In this document: piece after piece, positions 44,072 through 52,329 of the stretch
Numbering within the stretch: the stretch's first letter is position 1
How the letters are laid out: each line of letters opens with the position of its first letter
Assembly (NCBI GenBank): GCA_021810205.1
Contig: JAJZJC010000007.1
Span: 1 to 57,052 of the forward strand
Source: Actinomycetes bacterium
GTDB lineage: Bacteria > Actinomycetota > Acidimicrobiia > Acidimicrobiales > RAAP-2
DNA length: 57,052 bases
Direction: 5' to 3'
Made by a program: the position numbers and the translations under genes
The notes under the pieces: model-generated
What the model saw: the letters and a program-made list of their open reading frames with translations, nothing else
The model's database searches: none
What the model was told of the DNA's origin: nothing

Positions 44072-45046
44072 TCAGTGAAGCGTGGCGCCTCGTGTGGCGT
44101 CGTAACGTCGCCGGGCAGTCTCGACCACCGCGGCGACCCCGTCGGAGAGCAAGGTCCACGGACGCCACCCCAGATGGATCTGAGCCCGGCTCGGGTCCAG
44201 GCAGCTCCGAAGCACCTCACCATTCCTCGCGGGCGCGTGCACCGGGTCGGCGTCGGTGCCGGCGGCTGCGGCGATCGCATGGTACAGGTCGTTCACCGAC
44301 GTCTCGATCCCCGTACCGATGTTGCAGACGAGACCGCCCCCTTTCGTCGCCGCCCGGGCGAACGCGTCGACCACGTCGTCGACGTAGACGTAGTCGCGCG
44401 TCTGATGACCGTCGCCGAAGATGTGGACCCTTTCGCCACGCACCAACGCGTCCGCGAAGATGGCAACGACACCCGCCTCGCCATGCGGATCCTGACGGGG
44501 ACCGTAGACGTTGGCAAGGGCGAGGGCGCAGAACTCCAACGCGTGGAGCTCACGGTACGCCACGAGGTAGTCGATCACGGACTTCTTGGAGACGCCGTAG
44601 GGGGAGAGGGGCCGGTGCGGCTGCGACTCGCGGACCGGTAGCTCGCCCGCGTCCGACTCACCGTAGAGCGTGCCGCCGCTCGCCGCGAACACGACTCGCT
44701 CGGTGGCCGCTGCGCGGGCGCCTTCGAGAACACGGAGGCTGCCAATGACGTTCACGTCCGCATCGAGGACAGGGTCCATGACCGAGACTCGGACGTCGGC
44801 TTGGGCTGCGAGGTGGAAGATCACTTTTGGGCGCCGACGTGCGATGAGGTCGGACGTCTCGGGGAGCCGCACGTCGAGCTGATGGATGGTGAGCGACCGG
44901 CCTGCCACTGCCCGCGCCTCGGCGAGATTGGCGAGCGATCCCGTCGACAGGTCGTCGATGACGTCGACCTCGTGGCCCTCCGCGAGCAGCCGGTCAACCA
45001 GGGTCGAGCCGATGAACCCAGCACCGCCGGTGACCATCGTCCGCAT
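44072..45046 (-). CDS. NAD-dependent sugar epimerase (GalE-like)
   Basis: A 324-residue extended SDR. The cofactor loop is VTGGAGFIGSTLVDRLLAEG, the acidic residues DVIDDLSTGS favour NAD, and HLAAQADVRVSV follows. The catalytic Ser/Tyr/Lys are in FAASGGTLYGE and SPYGVSKKSVIDY. ANVYGPRQDPHGEAGVVAIF and GDGHQTRDYVYVDDVVDAF are typical of UDP-glucose or UDP-glucuronate 4-epimerases. I chose ATG 45046, which puts the Rossmann motif five residues from the start; ATG 45067 lies 21 bp upstream, only two bases after GAGGAG. It converges with cofE (8 bp apart). Confidence 0.9.
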   Translation of the reverse strand: MRTMVTGGAGFIGSTLVDRLLAEGHEVDVIDDLSTGSLANLAEARAVAGRSLTIHQLDVRLPETSDLIARRRPKVIFHLAAQADVRVSVMDPVLDADVNVIGSLRVLEGARAAATERVVFAASGGTLYGESDAGELPVRESQPHRPLSPYGVSKKSVIDYLVAYRELHALEFCALALANVYGPRQDPHGEAGVVAIFADALVRGERVHIFGDGHQTRDYVYVDDVVDAFARAATKGGGLVCNIGTGIETSVNDLYHAIAAAAGTDADPVHAPARNGEVLRSCLDPSRAQIHLGWRPWTLLSDGVAAVVETARRRYDATRGATLH

Positions 45047-45115
45047 GGCGGCCAACTCTTGCAGCATTTCTCCTCGCGGGCGAAGGGGCAGCGTGGTGCC
45101 GATCGTCCGGCTGTC

Positions 45116-46195
45116 TCAGCTGGGAACCCTCGCGCCGTCCACGATCGCCCGTGCGGCCACCGTCGCGCCGGCACCGATCACCGAGACGGGTCGCACGTCA
45201 CTCCCTTCGCCGATGCGCGCGCCCGGGCCAACGAGCGATCCCTTGACCGATGCGCCCGGGCCCACGAGCGCGCCCTCCATGAGGACCGAGCGCACGACGC
45301 GCGCACCGACCGCGACAAGGCAGCCCCGGCCGACGACTGCACCTTCGACCGACGCTCCTGCTTCGACCACCGCGCCGTCCGCGACAAGCGCAGGCGGCAG
45401 TACTTCCCCTCCAACCTTGGGGACCCCGAGCGTCCAGCAGGCGGGTGCGACTTCGGTCGCGCCGGCAACGGGCGGCCCGTCGGCCCGCCTGCCCTCGAGG
45501 ACGTCCCAGTGCGCCGCGAGGAACGCCTCGGGCGTCCCGGTATCGAGCCAGTACGCCGGATCGGCCAGGGCGAACAACGTGCCGTCCGCGACCATGGCGG
45601 GGAAGGTCTCGCGCTCGATCGACACGCGCCGGTCGTCTGCGATCCGGTCGAGGACCGAGGGTTCGAGCACGTACGTCCCAGCGTTGATCAGATGAGTGGG
45701 CTCCTTGCCCGGTGGTGGCTTTTCGACGAAGGCCGTGACCCGGCCCTGCTCGTCGGTGGGCACGACACCGTAGCGGGATGGATCGTCGACCGGATGCAGC
45801 GAGATCGTCCCCTCGGCACCGCGGGCTCGGTGGAAGGCCACGAGGGCATCGAGGTCCATGTCGGTGAGCACGTCGCCGTTCACAACCACGAACGTCTCCT
45901 CCACTCCCGCGTGCCGCGCGGCGAAGCGAACCGCCCCGGCAGTGTCGAGCGGTGCGGGCTCGACTGCGTACGAGAGGCGGACACTTGCCGCCTCACCGGA
46001 GGGATAGGCACGCATGAAGGCACCAGGGAGGTACCCGAGCGACAGCACCGCCTCGTCGACCCCGTGAGCTGCGAGCTTGCCCAGGACGCGCTCGATCATC
46101 GGCTGCTCGACGATTGGGAGCATCTGCTTGGGGAGCGAAAGCGTAAGCGGCCGCAGACGCGTCCCCTCGCCGCCGACGAGAACGACCGCCTTCAC
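45116..46195 (-). CDS. NDP-sugar nucleotidyltransferase (mannose-1-phosphate guanylyltransferase-like)
   Basis: A 359-residue enzyme. The N-terminal nucleotidyltransferase domain starts KAVVLVGGEGTRLRPLTLSL, then PKQMLPIVEQPMIERVL. The metal-binding Asp is in VVNGDVLTDMDL, and VEKPPPGKEPTHLINAGTYV is the sugar-phosphate site. The C-terminal quarter has left-handed beta-helix hexapeptides (VVEAGASVEGAVVGRGCLV). This resembles the actinobacterial GDP-mannose or dTDP-sugar pyrophosphorylases located near cofD/fbiA, and would use the mannose-1-P made by the manB product. GTG 46195 opens the domain directly; the Pro/Arg-rich upstream extension is not believed. The downstream GalE-like gene follows after 69 bp. 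Confidence 0.9.
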   Translation of the reverse strand: MKAVVLVGGEGTRLRPLTLSLPKQMLPIVEQPMIERVLGKLAAHGVDEAVLSLGYLPGAFMRAYPSGEAASVRLSYAVEPAPLDTAGAVRFAARHAGVEETFVVVNGDVLTDMDLDALVAFHRARGAEGTISLHPVDDPSRYGVVPTDEQGRVTAFVEKPPPGKEPTHLINAGTYVLEPSVLDRIADDRRVSIERETFPAMVADGTLFALADPAYWLDTGTPEAFLAAHWDVLEGRRADGPPVAGATEVAPACWTLGVPKVGGEVLPPALVADGAVVEAGASVEGAVVGRGCLVAVGARVVRSVLMEGALVGPGASVKGSLVGPGARIGEGSDVRPVSVIGAGATVAARAIVDGARVPS

Positions 46196-46211
46196 CCCGA
46201 GGTCACGTCCA

Positions 46212-47143
46212 TCAGCCCGACGTGGAAGTGGTGCTCTTCGTCGTGGTCGAAGTCGTGGAGGACGGGGCGGTGGTCGAGGTGGAGGACGGGGCGGTGGTCG
46301 AGGTGGAGGACGGGGCGGTGGTCGAGGTGGAGGTCGTCGGGGTGATCGGCGACGTCGGCGTCGTGCTCGAAGAGCCCGCCGCCGCATCGAGCAGCGCGGT
46401 CACAACGCCACCGTTCGGCTTGGGAAGCGTGGTCCCGGACGGCACGAAGCCGACCGTGATGAGCTGGTCATCGGTGAAACGGAGTGTGGCCGGATTTCCG
46501 GAATAGCTGACCGGTTTCTGCTTGGCAGCGAACGCGCTCGGCCAGTACGTGACCTGGACCGTCGCCTTCTTGCCGGCGTACTTGGTGCCCTTCGCGCAGG
46601 TGGTGCCACTTCGGTAGACCGCCGACGTCGCGGCGGTCGTCTTGGTCGTCGACTTGGGGGTCTTGGTCTTCGACTTGGGGGTCTTGGTCGACGTCGGCGC
46701 CGACGCGCCGGCCGCGCTCGTCGGAAGGACGATCTCTGTAGAGCTCACCGTGAGCCCCTTGTAGGAGGAGACGAACTTTCCGAACGTGGCATTCGCTCCA
46801 GCGACGCTTGTCGTCTTGGGCGCGATGGTGATCACGCCATTACCCGAGGTGTAGAAGGACTGAGTGGTCGTGTCGACGATGTCCGCAGGCAAGACCTTCT
46901 GGGTCCACAGATGTCGAAGACCGCCGCCGCATACCACGGCGAGCCGTTCTTGGTCGGCGCGGTGGTGTTCTGGGCCGGACCGGTCTGGTACTCGTAGCGC
47001 GCGAACGCCACCGAGGCCAGGCCGAGCAGGACGATGACCACCAGCGCCGCGTACCAATTGACCGGCGCCTGACCGCGATAGGTACGCCCGCCGCCGGTCG
47101 CCGCGGCGCGTGCAACCCATTTTCCCGTCGAGCTTCTCGGCAT
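46212..47143 (-). pseudogene. Membrane-anchored surface protein with Thr/Ser-rich tail, frameshifted
   Basis: The N-terminal part (ATG 47143, MPRSSTGKWVARAAAT) has one membrane segment (WYAALVVIVLLGLASVAFAR) and then PAQNTTAPTKNGSPWYAAAV. At about 46915, after FDIC, the coding sense passes to another frame: WTQKVLPADIVDTTTQSFYT, and continues to the end at 46212 with a domain including VQVTYWPSAFAAKQ and LRFTDDQLITVGFVPSG. A one- or few-base indel explains it. The tail is built of TSTTAPSS repeats. The layout (short inside part, one helix, outside domain) is that of actinobacterial surface proteins of unknown function. It may be a true gene with a sequencing error, since both halves look well conserved. 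Confidence 0.65.
46252..46332 (-). repeat. 24-bp tandem repeat coding TSTTAPSS
   Basis: About three units of 24 bp, core GAGGACGGGGCGGTGGTC on the plus strand; full units at 46276-46299 and 46300-46323 with partial flanking copies. In the minus frame each gives TSTTAPSS. A second coding repeat of about 21 bp (46641-46690, giving KTPKS) lies in the same gene. Confidence 0.93.
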
Positions 47144-47220
47144 GGCGCGCACACCCTAGCAATCGGGCACCTGCAGGCTCCCGCGCCCGGAAGTAGAGCT
47201 GACGCATCGTGCCCTGCAGT

Positions 47221-47260
47221 GGCGGTTCGCGCCCTTCGGCGGCGGTTCGCGCCCTTCGGC
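47221..47260. repeat. 20-bp x 2 intergenic tandem repeat
   Basis: A perfect 20-bp unit, GGCGGTTCGCGCCCTTCGGC, at 47221-47240 and 47241-47260. It lies between the frameshifted surface protein and the BTAD gene, 78 bp upstream of the surface-protein start. No gene is supported in 47144-47315. Confidence 0.95.
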
Positions 47261-47315
47261 GGCAAGATGCCTCTTGCGCACGGAACCAGGGCGGTGCACA
47301 CGAGGCACTGGGATC

Positions 47316-48299
47316 TCACCACGACGTGGTCGTTGCGACGACACGAGCTCCCCCTCGTCGGCTGAGCGCCCGGTACACGGCGGCGGTGTCGGGATGAACC
47401 CAAGAGGTCAACTCGCTGGGTGTCTGTGGAAGGGCGCGACGGCCGATCCACGTGCTTCCGACACCCAGCAGGCTGGACAGCTCCGCCATCGCCCGTTCGA
47501 CGCCAGCGGGGTTGCCCTGGTGGTCCGCGGCGCGCATCACCATTCGGTACAACCGCTCGTCGTACGGACATACGGCCAGGGCGCGCCGGGCCGCCCTCTC
47601 CGCGGCCCAACCGTCCCCTTCGGCCAGTCGACGCTGCGCGAGGCGCAGGGCGACCTGCACGACGGCGTCTTCGATGGCGGCCTGCACGCCCTCGAGCACC
47701 GGCCAGTCGGGCGCTCGGAGCCCGTCGAACGGCCGCCCGCGCACCAGTGCAAGGGCCGACTCCCACGCTTTGGGTGCCGCCACGCCGGTGACAAGCGCGA
47801 GCTCTGAGAACCGCGCCCAGTCCGAAGTCACCCCGGGGCCGAGCGCGAGCCTGCCGTTGCTGCGTGGCAGGTGGTCCCGGCCGTCCGCATCGGTGCCCAA
47901 GGCCCGGCGCGCGGCGGAGACGGTCGAGTGGCGAGTGGCGTCGGCGACCGGCCGGTCCGGCCACAACGCGGCGCTCCAGACATCTGCCGGTACGCCCCCG
48001 GGGTGCATCGCGAGATAGGCCACCAGATCGAGCGTCCATGCCCTCACGAACGGGCGGCACGCGCCGAGGACATCGACGGGCCCGAGGACACGGACCACGA
48101 GCTCGGCACTCGGGAGGTTCCAACGCCCTGGGCCCCGAGGGTGCACTGCGCTCGTCCCAACGGGCGAGCCGACAGGGATGACCGCCGCGACACCAGTACC
48201 TCCCCTCACGAACGCATGCGCCATGCACGCAACGGTCGTCCCGCCGATCGATACCGCGCCCGATATCGCACCCTGAGGCCAGGGCATACCCGGACACAC
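47316..48299 (-). CDS. BTAD-domain transcriptional regulator-like protein
   Basis: Up to 327 residues. Residues 65-140 form an OmpR/SARP-like winged helix (AELVVRVLGPVDVLGACRPF and YLAMHPGGVPADVWSAALWP, then DATRHSTVSAARRALG). The rest is a bacterial transcriptional activator domain with helical repeats: RLAEGDGWAAERAARRALAV, CPYDERLYRMVMRAADHQGN. This arrangement is usually the C-terminal half of larger SARP or LysM-BTAD proteins, so it may act as a cytoplasmic regulator or be a truncated form. The N-terminal 60 residues are poorly supported and the true start is unclear (ATG 48224 is one option). It precedes the surface-protein locus on the same strand. Confidence 0.75.
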   Translation of the reverse strand: MCPGMPWPQGAISGAVSIGGTTVACMAHAFVRGGTGVAAVIPVGSPVGTSAVHPRGPGRWNLPSAELVVRVLGPVDVLGACRPFVRAWTLDLVAYLAMHPGGVPADVWSAALWPDRPVADATRHSTVSAARRALGTDADGRDHLPRSNGRLALGPGVTSDWARFSELALVTGVAAPKAWESALALVRGRPFDGLRAPDWPVLEGVQAAIEDAVVQVALRLAQRRLAEGDGWAAERAARRALAVCPYDERLYRMVMRAADHQGNPAGVERAMAELSSLLGVGSTWIGRRALPQTPSELTSWVHPDTAAVYRALSRRGGARVVATTTSW

Positions 48300-48417
48300 C
48301 CCGCGGGTGGGCGGGAGACCGTTTGCGACCGCGCCCGCCTTCCCGTGTCACCCGCCAGGAGGAGCGACGGGCCACGGCGTGCCACGGCCGGTGGTGCGAA
48401 CAGTCAGACTGTTGCCG

Positions 48418-48491
48418 GGGGACGTAGCCCAACCGGCAGAGGCAAGGCGCTTAAACCGCCCCCAGTGAGGGTTCGAATCCCTCCGTCCCCA
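48418..48491 (+). tRNA. tRNA with UAA anticodon (Leu by codon), class I fold
   Basis: A 74-nt cloverleaf. The acceptor stem is GGGGACG paired with CGTCCCC, discriminator A, and CCA is not encoded. The D arm GCC-CAACCGGCAGA-GGC keeps G18-G19. The anticodon arm is AGGCG-CTTAAAC-CGCCC (first pair A-C mismatched), with U33, anticodon TAA and A37. The variable loop CCAGT is only five bases. The T arm is GAGGG-TTCGAAT-CCCTC. UAA reads the Leu codon UUA, but Leu tRNAs normally have a long variable arm, which is missing here. Confidence 0.88.
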
Positions 48492-48617
48492 CTCGAGTTT
48501 CGTTGAGAAGGCAAGGAACAGCGCGCACGGCGGGCCAAAACCCCCGCGCAGCCGCCGGGGGCCGGGAGCCGGGCGCCACCGGGAACGGAGCAGGGGGAGG
48601 CGAGGCCGCGGGGGAAT

Positions 48618-48968
48618 TCAGACGGGGGACGAGCCCGAGGCGAGCCACGTGACGACGCTCTGTACACCCATGGGCTGCCTCATCAGAGTGCGCCCATCCT
48701 TGTCATCGAAACGCAGCCAAACTTCCTGGGGTGCACCATCTGGAAGGTGGAATTGGCCGGACGTGACGAGACTAATGATCCATCGCCCGCCATCAGTGGT
48801 CGTCCATCGGAGTTTTCCTGGCTGGCGCTCGGTTACTTCGACACCGCCGTATCCCTCGAGCACGAACGTGCCTTCGAAGACGTCTTCCTTCATGCGTGGA
48901 GAGCCTACGGCGCAGGGTTGACAGTCATCGACCAACTCAGGTCTCGAGACCGGGACTGTTCTAGCCAT
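48618..48968 (-). CDS. Small uncharacterised protein, 116 aa
   Basis: A 116-residue frame from ATG 48968 (MARTVPVSRPELVDDCQPCA). It has two Cys residues near the N-terminus and a soluble, mixed alpha/beta-looking body: FEGTFVLEGYGGVEVTERQP, RWTTTDGGRWIISLVTSGQF, EVWLRFDDKDGRTLMRQPMG. Composition is less Arg/Ala-rich than chance frames here, which argues that it is real, but I recognise no family. ATG 48893 (MKEDVFEGTFVLEG) is an alternative start. It lies alone after the tRNA, on the opposite strand. Confidence 0.55.
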   Translation of the reverse strand: MARTVPVSRPELVDDCQPCAVGSPRMKEDVFEGTFVLEGYGGVEVTERQPGKLRWTTTDGGRWIISLVTSGQFHLPDGAPQEVWLRFDDKDGRTLMRQPMGVQSVVTWLASGSSPV

Positions 48969-49480
48969 GGGCTCCCCGTCGTCCCCGCTCGGCCCTGTGT
49001 GCGCCCGTGTGGCGCCGTCGTCGCCCGTGGTAGCAGGGGTTTGGGCGCCTGCCCGGCTCCAGAGCCGACAGGGCCAGACGTGGGTGCTCTGCCGGCACGG
49101 TGGCGCCGAACGGCCCACGGGCCGACTCCCGAGCAGTTCAAGCGCTACCGGCTGAGATCGAGCACGCCCGCCGGTTTAGGGAGTTCGTCGCAGAGCTCGA
49201 CAATCCAGAGATGCACCGCGTCGAGCGGGCCGAGGGATGGGGGAGGTAAAGCGGCCGCGCCCGAGGCACTGGGCTCCCCTCGCCGGGCTGGATACTCTCG
49301 CCTCCGTCCCGCGATTCGAAGGGAAAAGCATACATCGAGGGGCAAAGCAAATAGCCCCTACCTCACCCCGCCCTCCTTCGAGCGGAAGGTGGGGTCAGGC
49401 TCCCCGACGATTCGCAGTTCGTCGAACCATCGCCGCCACGCCTACTTCGACCCACAAGCCGTTCAGCAGCCGCTACCGCC
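48969..49480. other. Interval without a supported gene
   Basis: About 510 bp between two minus-strand genes. The one protein-like stretch is on the plus strand at about 49151-49250 (EIEHARRFREFVAELDNPEM, ending in TAA), with no convincing start or family; it may be a gene remnant. Base composition is somewhat lower in GC than around it. No RNA gene or repeat was seen. Confidence 0.5.
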
Positions 49481-50026
49481 TCAGCTGCAGGAGAACGGAC
49501 CTGTTGACGATGTCACGCACCGCATGCCTGTGATCGTGTACGTGTACCGCCACCCGTGGCTCGACGTGATGGTGGCCTTTGTGAGGAACAGCTGCTCCAG
49601 CATTGTCGTCTGTGGCACGCTGCCTGCCTCCTGAGGCGGCAAGTTCGACGGGTCCGGCGCGGCTGTGGACGTGACCTGGTAGTTGACCCATCCGTTCACC
49701 GACCCGCGCTGCGCTGTGCAGGCGCCAGTGAATCGGCTGGCGAAGCCGTCATAGCTCCCGCTGGCTGTGATTGTCACTGTGTAGGTGTCTTTGCCGGTCG
49801 ACACGACCCGGAAGCGGAACGACAGGTTGTCATTTGCCCACACCGGTCCACCCACCGACGTCTTGGTGCATGCGCCCGGCGCTGTGCTCGTGTCGGGGTG
49901 GTCAGATGTGTGCGTCACCGCCGTGACACCTCGCGAGGCGGCAGCGGCGAGAGGTGCCGCCGCGCCAATACCTAGAAGCGCAAGAGTGCAGAGCCCCGAA
50001 ACTGCAACGACTGGCCGTAGCCTCAT
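49481..50026 (-). CDS. Secreted protein, 181 aa, unrecognised
   Basis: Begins at ATG 50026 after GGAGGAAAGG. The first 31 residues are a classic signal peptide: MRLRPVV then a hydrophobic core (SGLCTLALLGIGAAAPLAAA) and an AAAS-type cleavage site. The mature part of about 150 residues is rich in Thr, Ser and Gly, with four Cys that could form two disulfides (ACTKTS, GACTAQ, MRCVTS, and the Cys just before the C-terminus). Segments such as LSFRFRVVSTGKDTYTVTIT look like beta strands. No family is recognised. Confidence 0.75.
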   Translation of the reverse strand: MRLRPVVAVSGLCTLALLGIGAAAPLAAAASRGVTAVTHTSDHPDTSTAPGACTKTSVGGPVWANDNLSFRFRVVSTGKDTYTVTITASGSYDGFASRFTGACTAQRGSVNGWVNYQVTSTAAPDPSNLPPQEAGSVPQTTMLEQLFLTKATITSSHGWRYTYTITGMRCVTSSTGPFSCS

Positions 50027-50134
50027 ACCAGGTTCCTTTCCTCCACGAAGATGTGGGGTTCTCTCCACAACGGCGCATGAAGACACCGCCTCGACTCCCC
50101 AACCGGGAGCGCTCGAGATATACCGCTGCGAACT

Positions 50135-50784
50135 CTAGGATCCTCGTGGCAGAGTGTCAACCGTTTCGCGGCAGAGTGCCAACCGTTTCGGCACATCACA
50201 CGGGGCGTATTGCTCGTCGCCCGTCATGCTCGCCGGGTCCCCCGGCTGATGGTCCCGGCGGGAGGCGACGTGGGCGCGCTGTTGGCACGGCGGCGCCGGG
50301 CGATGCCCAGGTGAACGGTCGAGCGCGCCAGTCACCTGGTGGCGCGCTGCTACCACGTCTCCTCGTCGCCGAGTGAGCTGCGCCTGCAGGTCGCTCGGGT
50401 CCGAACCTCCGAGGGCATGGTGCGTGGCCAGCCGTTCGAGGCGGCCCTCGGAGTCGCTGCCGAACAGCCGGCCGACCAGCATCGCATGCCTTTCGGCGAG
50501 ATCGCTGGTGGGCTGATCGCGGGTCGGGCCTTGGGTCGTCGGCGAGAAGGCGCCATCGCCGAGCGACGGGCGACCACCTCGTCGAGCGCCTCGATGTACC
50601 GGTCCGTCAAGGCGGCCCAGCGGTCGGGCAGCGTGAGCAGACGCGCAAGGAAGGCAGCGGGCGAGGTCTCCTGCTCGAGTACGCGGCCGGCGCCCGTCCG
50701 GGTCCACCCGTACGCGGACTCCCACCACACGAGCTGAGGCGCGGCCGATCGAGCGAACAGCGAAGCCGGCCCGGTCAGCCACAC
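50135..50784 (-). pseudogene. Possible frameshifted gene, unrecognised
   Basis: From GTG 50784 one frame gives a protein-like start (MWLTGPASLFARSAAPQLVW, then EQETSPAAFLARLLTLPDRW and ALTDRYIEALDEVVARRS). Near 50548 the coding character moves to another frame (TRDQPTSDLAERHAMLVGRL, LERLATHHALGGSDPSDLQA, RRRGDVVAARHQVTGALDR) and runs to 50135. If joined, the product would be about 215 residues, mainly helical. I recognise no family. The second half may instead be a chance frame. It follows the secreted-protein gene at 50794 by nine bases. Confidence 0.35.
50148..50191. repeat. 22-bp x 2 tandem repeat
   Basis: Two adjacent 22-bp units (50148-50169 and 50170-50191) with core GGCAGAGTG-CAACCGTTTCG and two differing bases. 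They lie at the 3' end of the possible frameshifted gene, about 120 bp upstream of the 50026 start. Confidence 0.92.
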
Positions 50785-50793
50785 GCGACCAGG

Positions 50794-51564
50794 TCAGCCG
50801 CAGCCGGAATCCGTGTCCACGCCGCTCGTCGTCCCCCCTTGGACGACCCAAACGGGTGCCCCGCTGAAGCCTGCCGTGGCGCAGCTGAGACCCGGTCCCC
50901 AGTCGCCGGCGAACGGCGGTGTGGCCGTGAAGCCAGCCCCGACGAGCTTGTCCCAGGCCGTCGCGTACGAGTAGACGCCCGACATGCCGGGTGCAAACTT
51001 CTGCATCTCGTAGGAGATGCCATCGACGGCGAACTGGTTCACGGTCCGGCTCGTCGACCAGCTGTTCCCGGTCTCGATATCCGCCCACCACACACTCGGA
51101 ACCTCGTTGTGAGCTTGGGCAGTCGCCGCTGCATAGGCGAACTCACTGCAGCCGATCTCCCACGCTTTGGTATAGGTGCCCTGATCGTGCTTCGGGACCC
51201 CGGCCAGGGACGGTCCGGCATATGTCGCGCACGAAGAGGTCACATCGCGCCCGTAGGCTCCGGCGTAGCCCGTGTTGAAGTAGAGCGCCGGACCGGGCGT
51301 TGCAGAGAAATCAGAGGCCGTTCGCCATTCGCTCGAAAGGCAGGAGTTCGTCGTAAACGGCCGACCTCCGCCGAGCCCCACGATGGCGAAGCCACCAGGA
51401 GGAGTGTCGCTGCAGTTTGGCTGGCCGACGTCATAGCCAGACGAACCCGTCGGGTAGGGACTGATGGTCGAGGCACCGACTGGCCCGATCCAGCCGAACA
51501 TCACAACGACGGCGACGAGGCCGCCGAGCCACGAAAGACGCCGCCACCTGAGTGCGTTCTTCAT
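50794..51564 (-). CDS. Secreted glycoside-hydrolase-like (DUF1906-type) protein
   Basis: A 256-residue exported protein. ATG 51564 follows GGAGGAACGG. The signal peptide is RLSWLGGLVAVVVMFGWIGPV, with cleavage near VGAST. The mature part begins with GSSGYDVGQPNCSDTPPGGF and has FAIVGLGGGRPFTTNSCL, ALYFNTGYAGAYGRD, VWWADIETGNSWST and GVYSYATAWDKLVG. A TIM-barrel-like pattern with an Asp near the first strand and the WADIETG acidic pair resembles GH25/DUF1906 domains that act on cell-wall sugars. Six or more Cys suggest disulfides outside the cell. The catalytic assignment is tentative. Confidence 0.75.
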   Translation of the reverse strand: MKNALRWRRLSWLGGLVAVVVMFGWIGPVGASTISPYPTGSSGYDVGQPNCSDTPPGGFAIVGLGGGRPFTTNSCLSSEWRTASDFSATPGPALYFNTGYAGAYGRDVTSSCATYAGPSLAGVPKHDQGTYTKAWEIGCSEFAYAAATAQAHNEVPSVWWADIETGNSWSTSRTVNQFAVDGISYEMQKFAPGMSGVYSYATAWDKLVGAGFTATPPFAGDWGPGLSCATAGFSGAPVWVVQGGTTSGVDTDSGCG

Positions 51565-51723
51565 CGTCACCGTTCCTCCGCCAATGCGGTGTACGACGCG
51601 CATCGTACTACCAGCCCAGACGCTCGTCTCAGGACATGGTGTGCAGTGGCCGAGCTGAGTAGGAACCAGTGGCGAGCCGGTGAGCAAGCACGCCGGCGCT
51701 TGGTGCCATGGGGCTCCTGTCGC

Positions 51724-52116
51724 TCAGCCGACGATCGCCTCGATCCGCTTGAGGAGCTTGTCTTCGACCTCGAAGTTCCACGCCGTCTCGGCGACGTCGA
51801 TGACGAGGAACAGATCGGAGATGAGCAACGTCTCCACGACGGCCACTCCGAGATGCTCCAACCACTTGCCGATGCCCACTCGAACCGTGAAGTCGTCCGG
51901 GCCGCCCGAGATCATGATGGTGAGCGCCCGGTCGGCGTCGACGACCCCTCGGAGGAATCCCCCCTTCTTTGCCTGCAGCACCGTTCCCTGGTCGCTCGGA
52001 GCCGAGGACTGCACCGAGAAGCCATCGGACTTCAGGTACTCCTCGATCCTTTGCTGCAGAGCGCTCAGGTCCGTTCCCTTGCCCTGGAAGTGCAGTGACT
52101 TGTCACCAAGGGTCAT
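51724..52116 (-). CDS. Small uncharacterised protein, 130 aa
   Basis: Starts at ATG 52116 six bases after GAGGAGG. The sequence MTLGDKSLHFQGKGTDLSAL is followed by an amphipathic helix and beta-like strands (SSAPSDQGTVLQAKKGGFLR, ADRALTIMISGGPDDFTVRV, GIGKWLEHLGVAVVETLLIS), ending in VEDKLLKRIEAIVG. It looks like a compact cytoplasmic alpha/beta domain. Similar small domains occur beside membrane or zinc-ribbon proteins, but I cannot name the family. It is divergent from the fused ABC transporter gene, with 213 bp between the starts that could hold both promoters. Confidence 0.75.
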   Translation of the reverse strand: MTLGDKSLHFQGKGTDLSALQQRIEEYLKSDGFSVQSSAPSDQGTVLQAKKGGFLRGVVDADRALTIMISGGPDDFTVRVGIGKWLEHLGVAVVETLLISDLFLVIDVAETAWNFEVEDKLLKRIEAIVG

Positions 52117-52329
52117 TCGGCCTCCTCATGGCGTGATGTGACGTCTGTCGGCATGCGATCGCCGACCGACCTGGACGCTAGGTGGCCCAGGAGCCGAAGG
52201 GGTGGCGCGGCCGGGGAGCACGCGTCGCTTGACCGAGTACTTACCGATCGACCGCGCGGTTTTCTGCGAGCTCCGGCAGTATCCTCGACATCAAGCCGCG
52301 ATCCACGCCGCTGTCGGGAGACTTCGCAG

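Noticed and set aside
48492-48617. Integration site or mobile element at the tRNA 3' end
   Set aside because: No integrase, no repeat of the tRNA 3' end and no phage genes were seen within the window.
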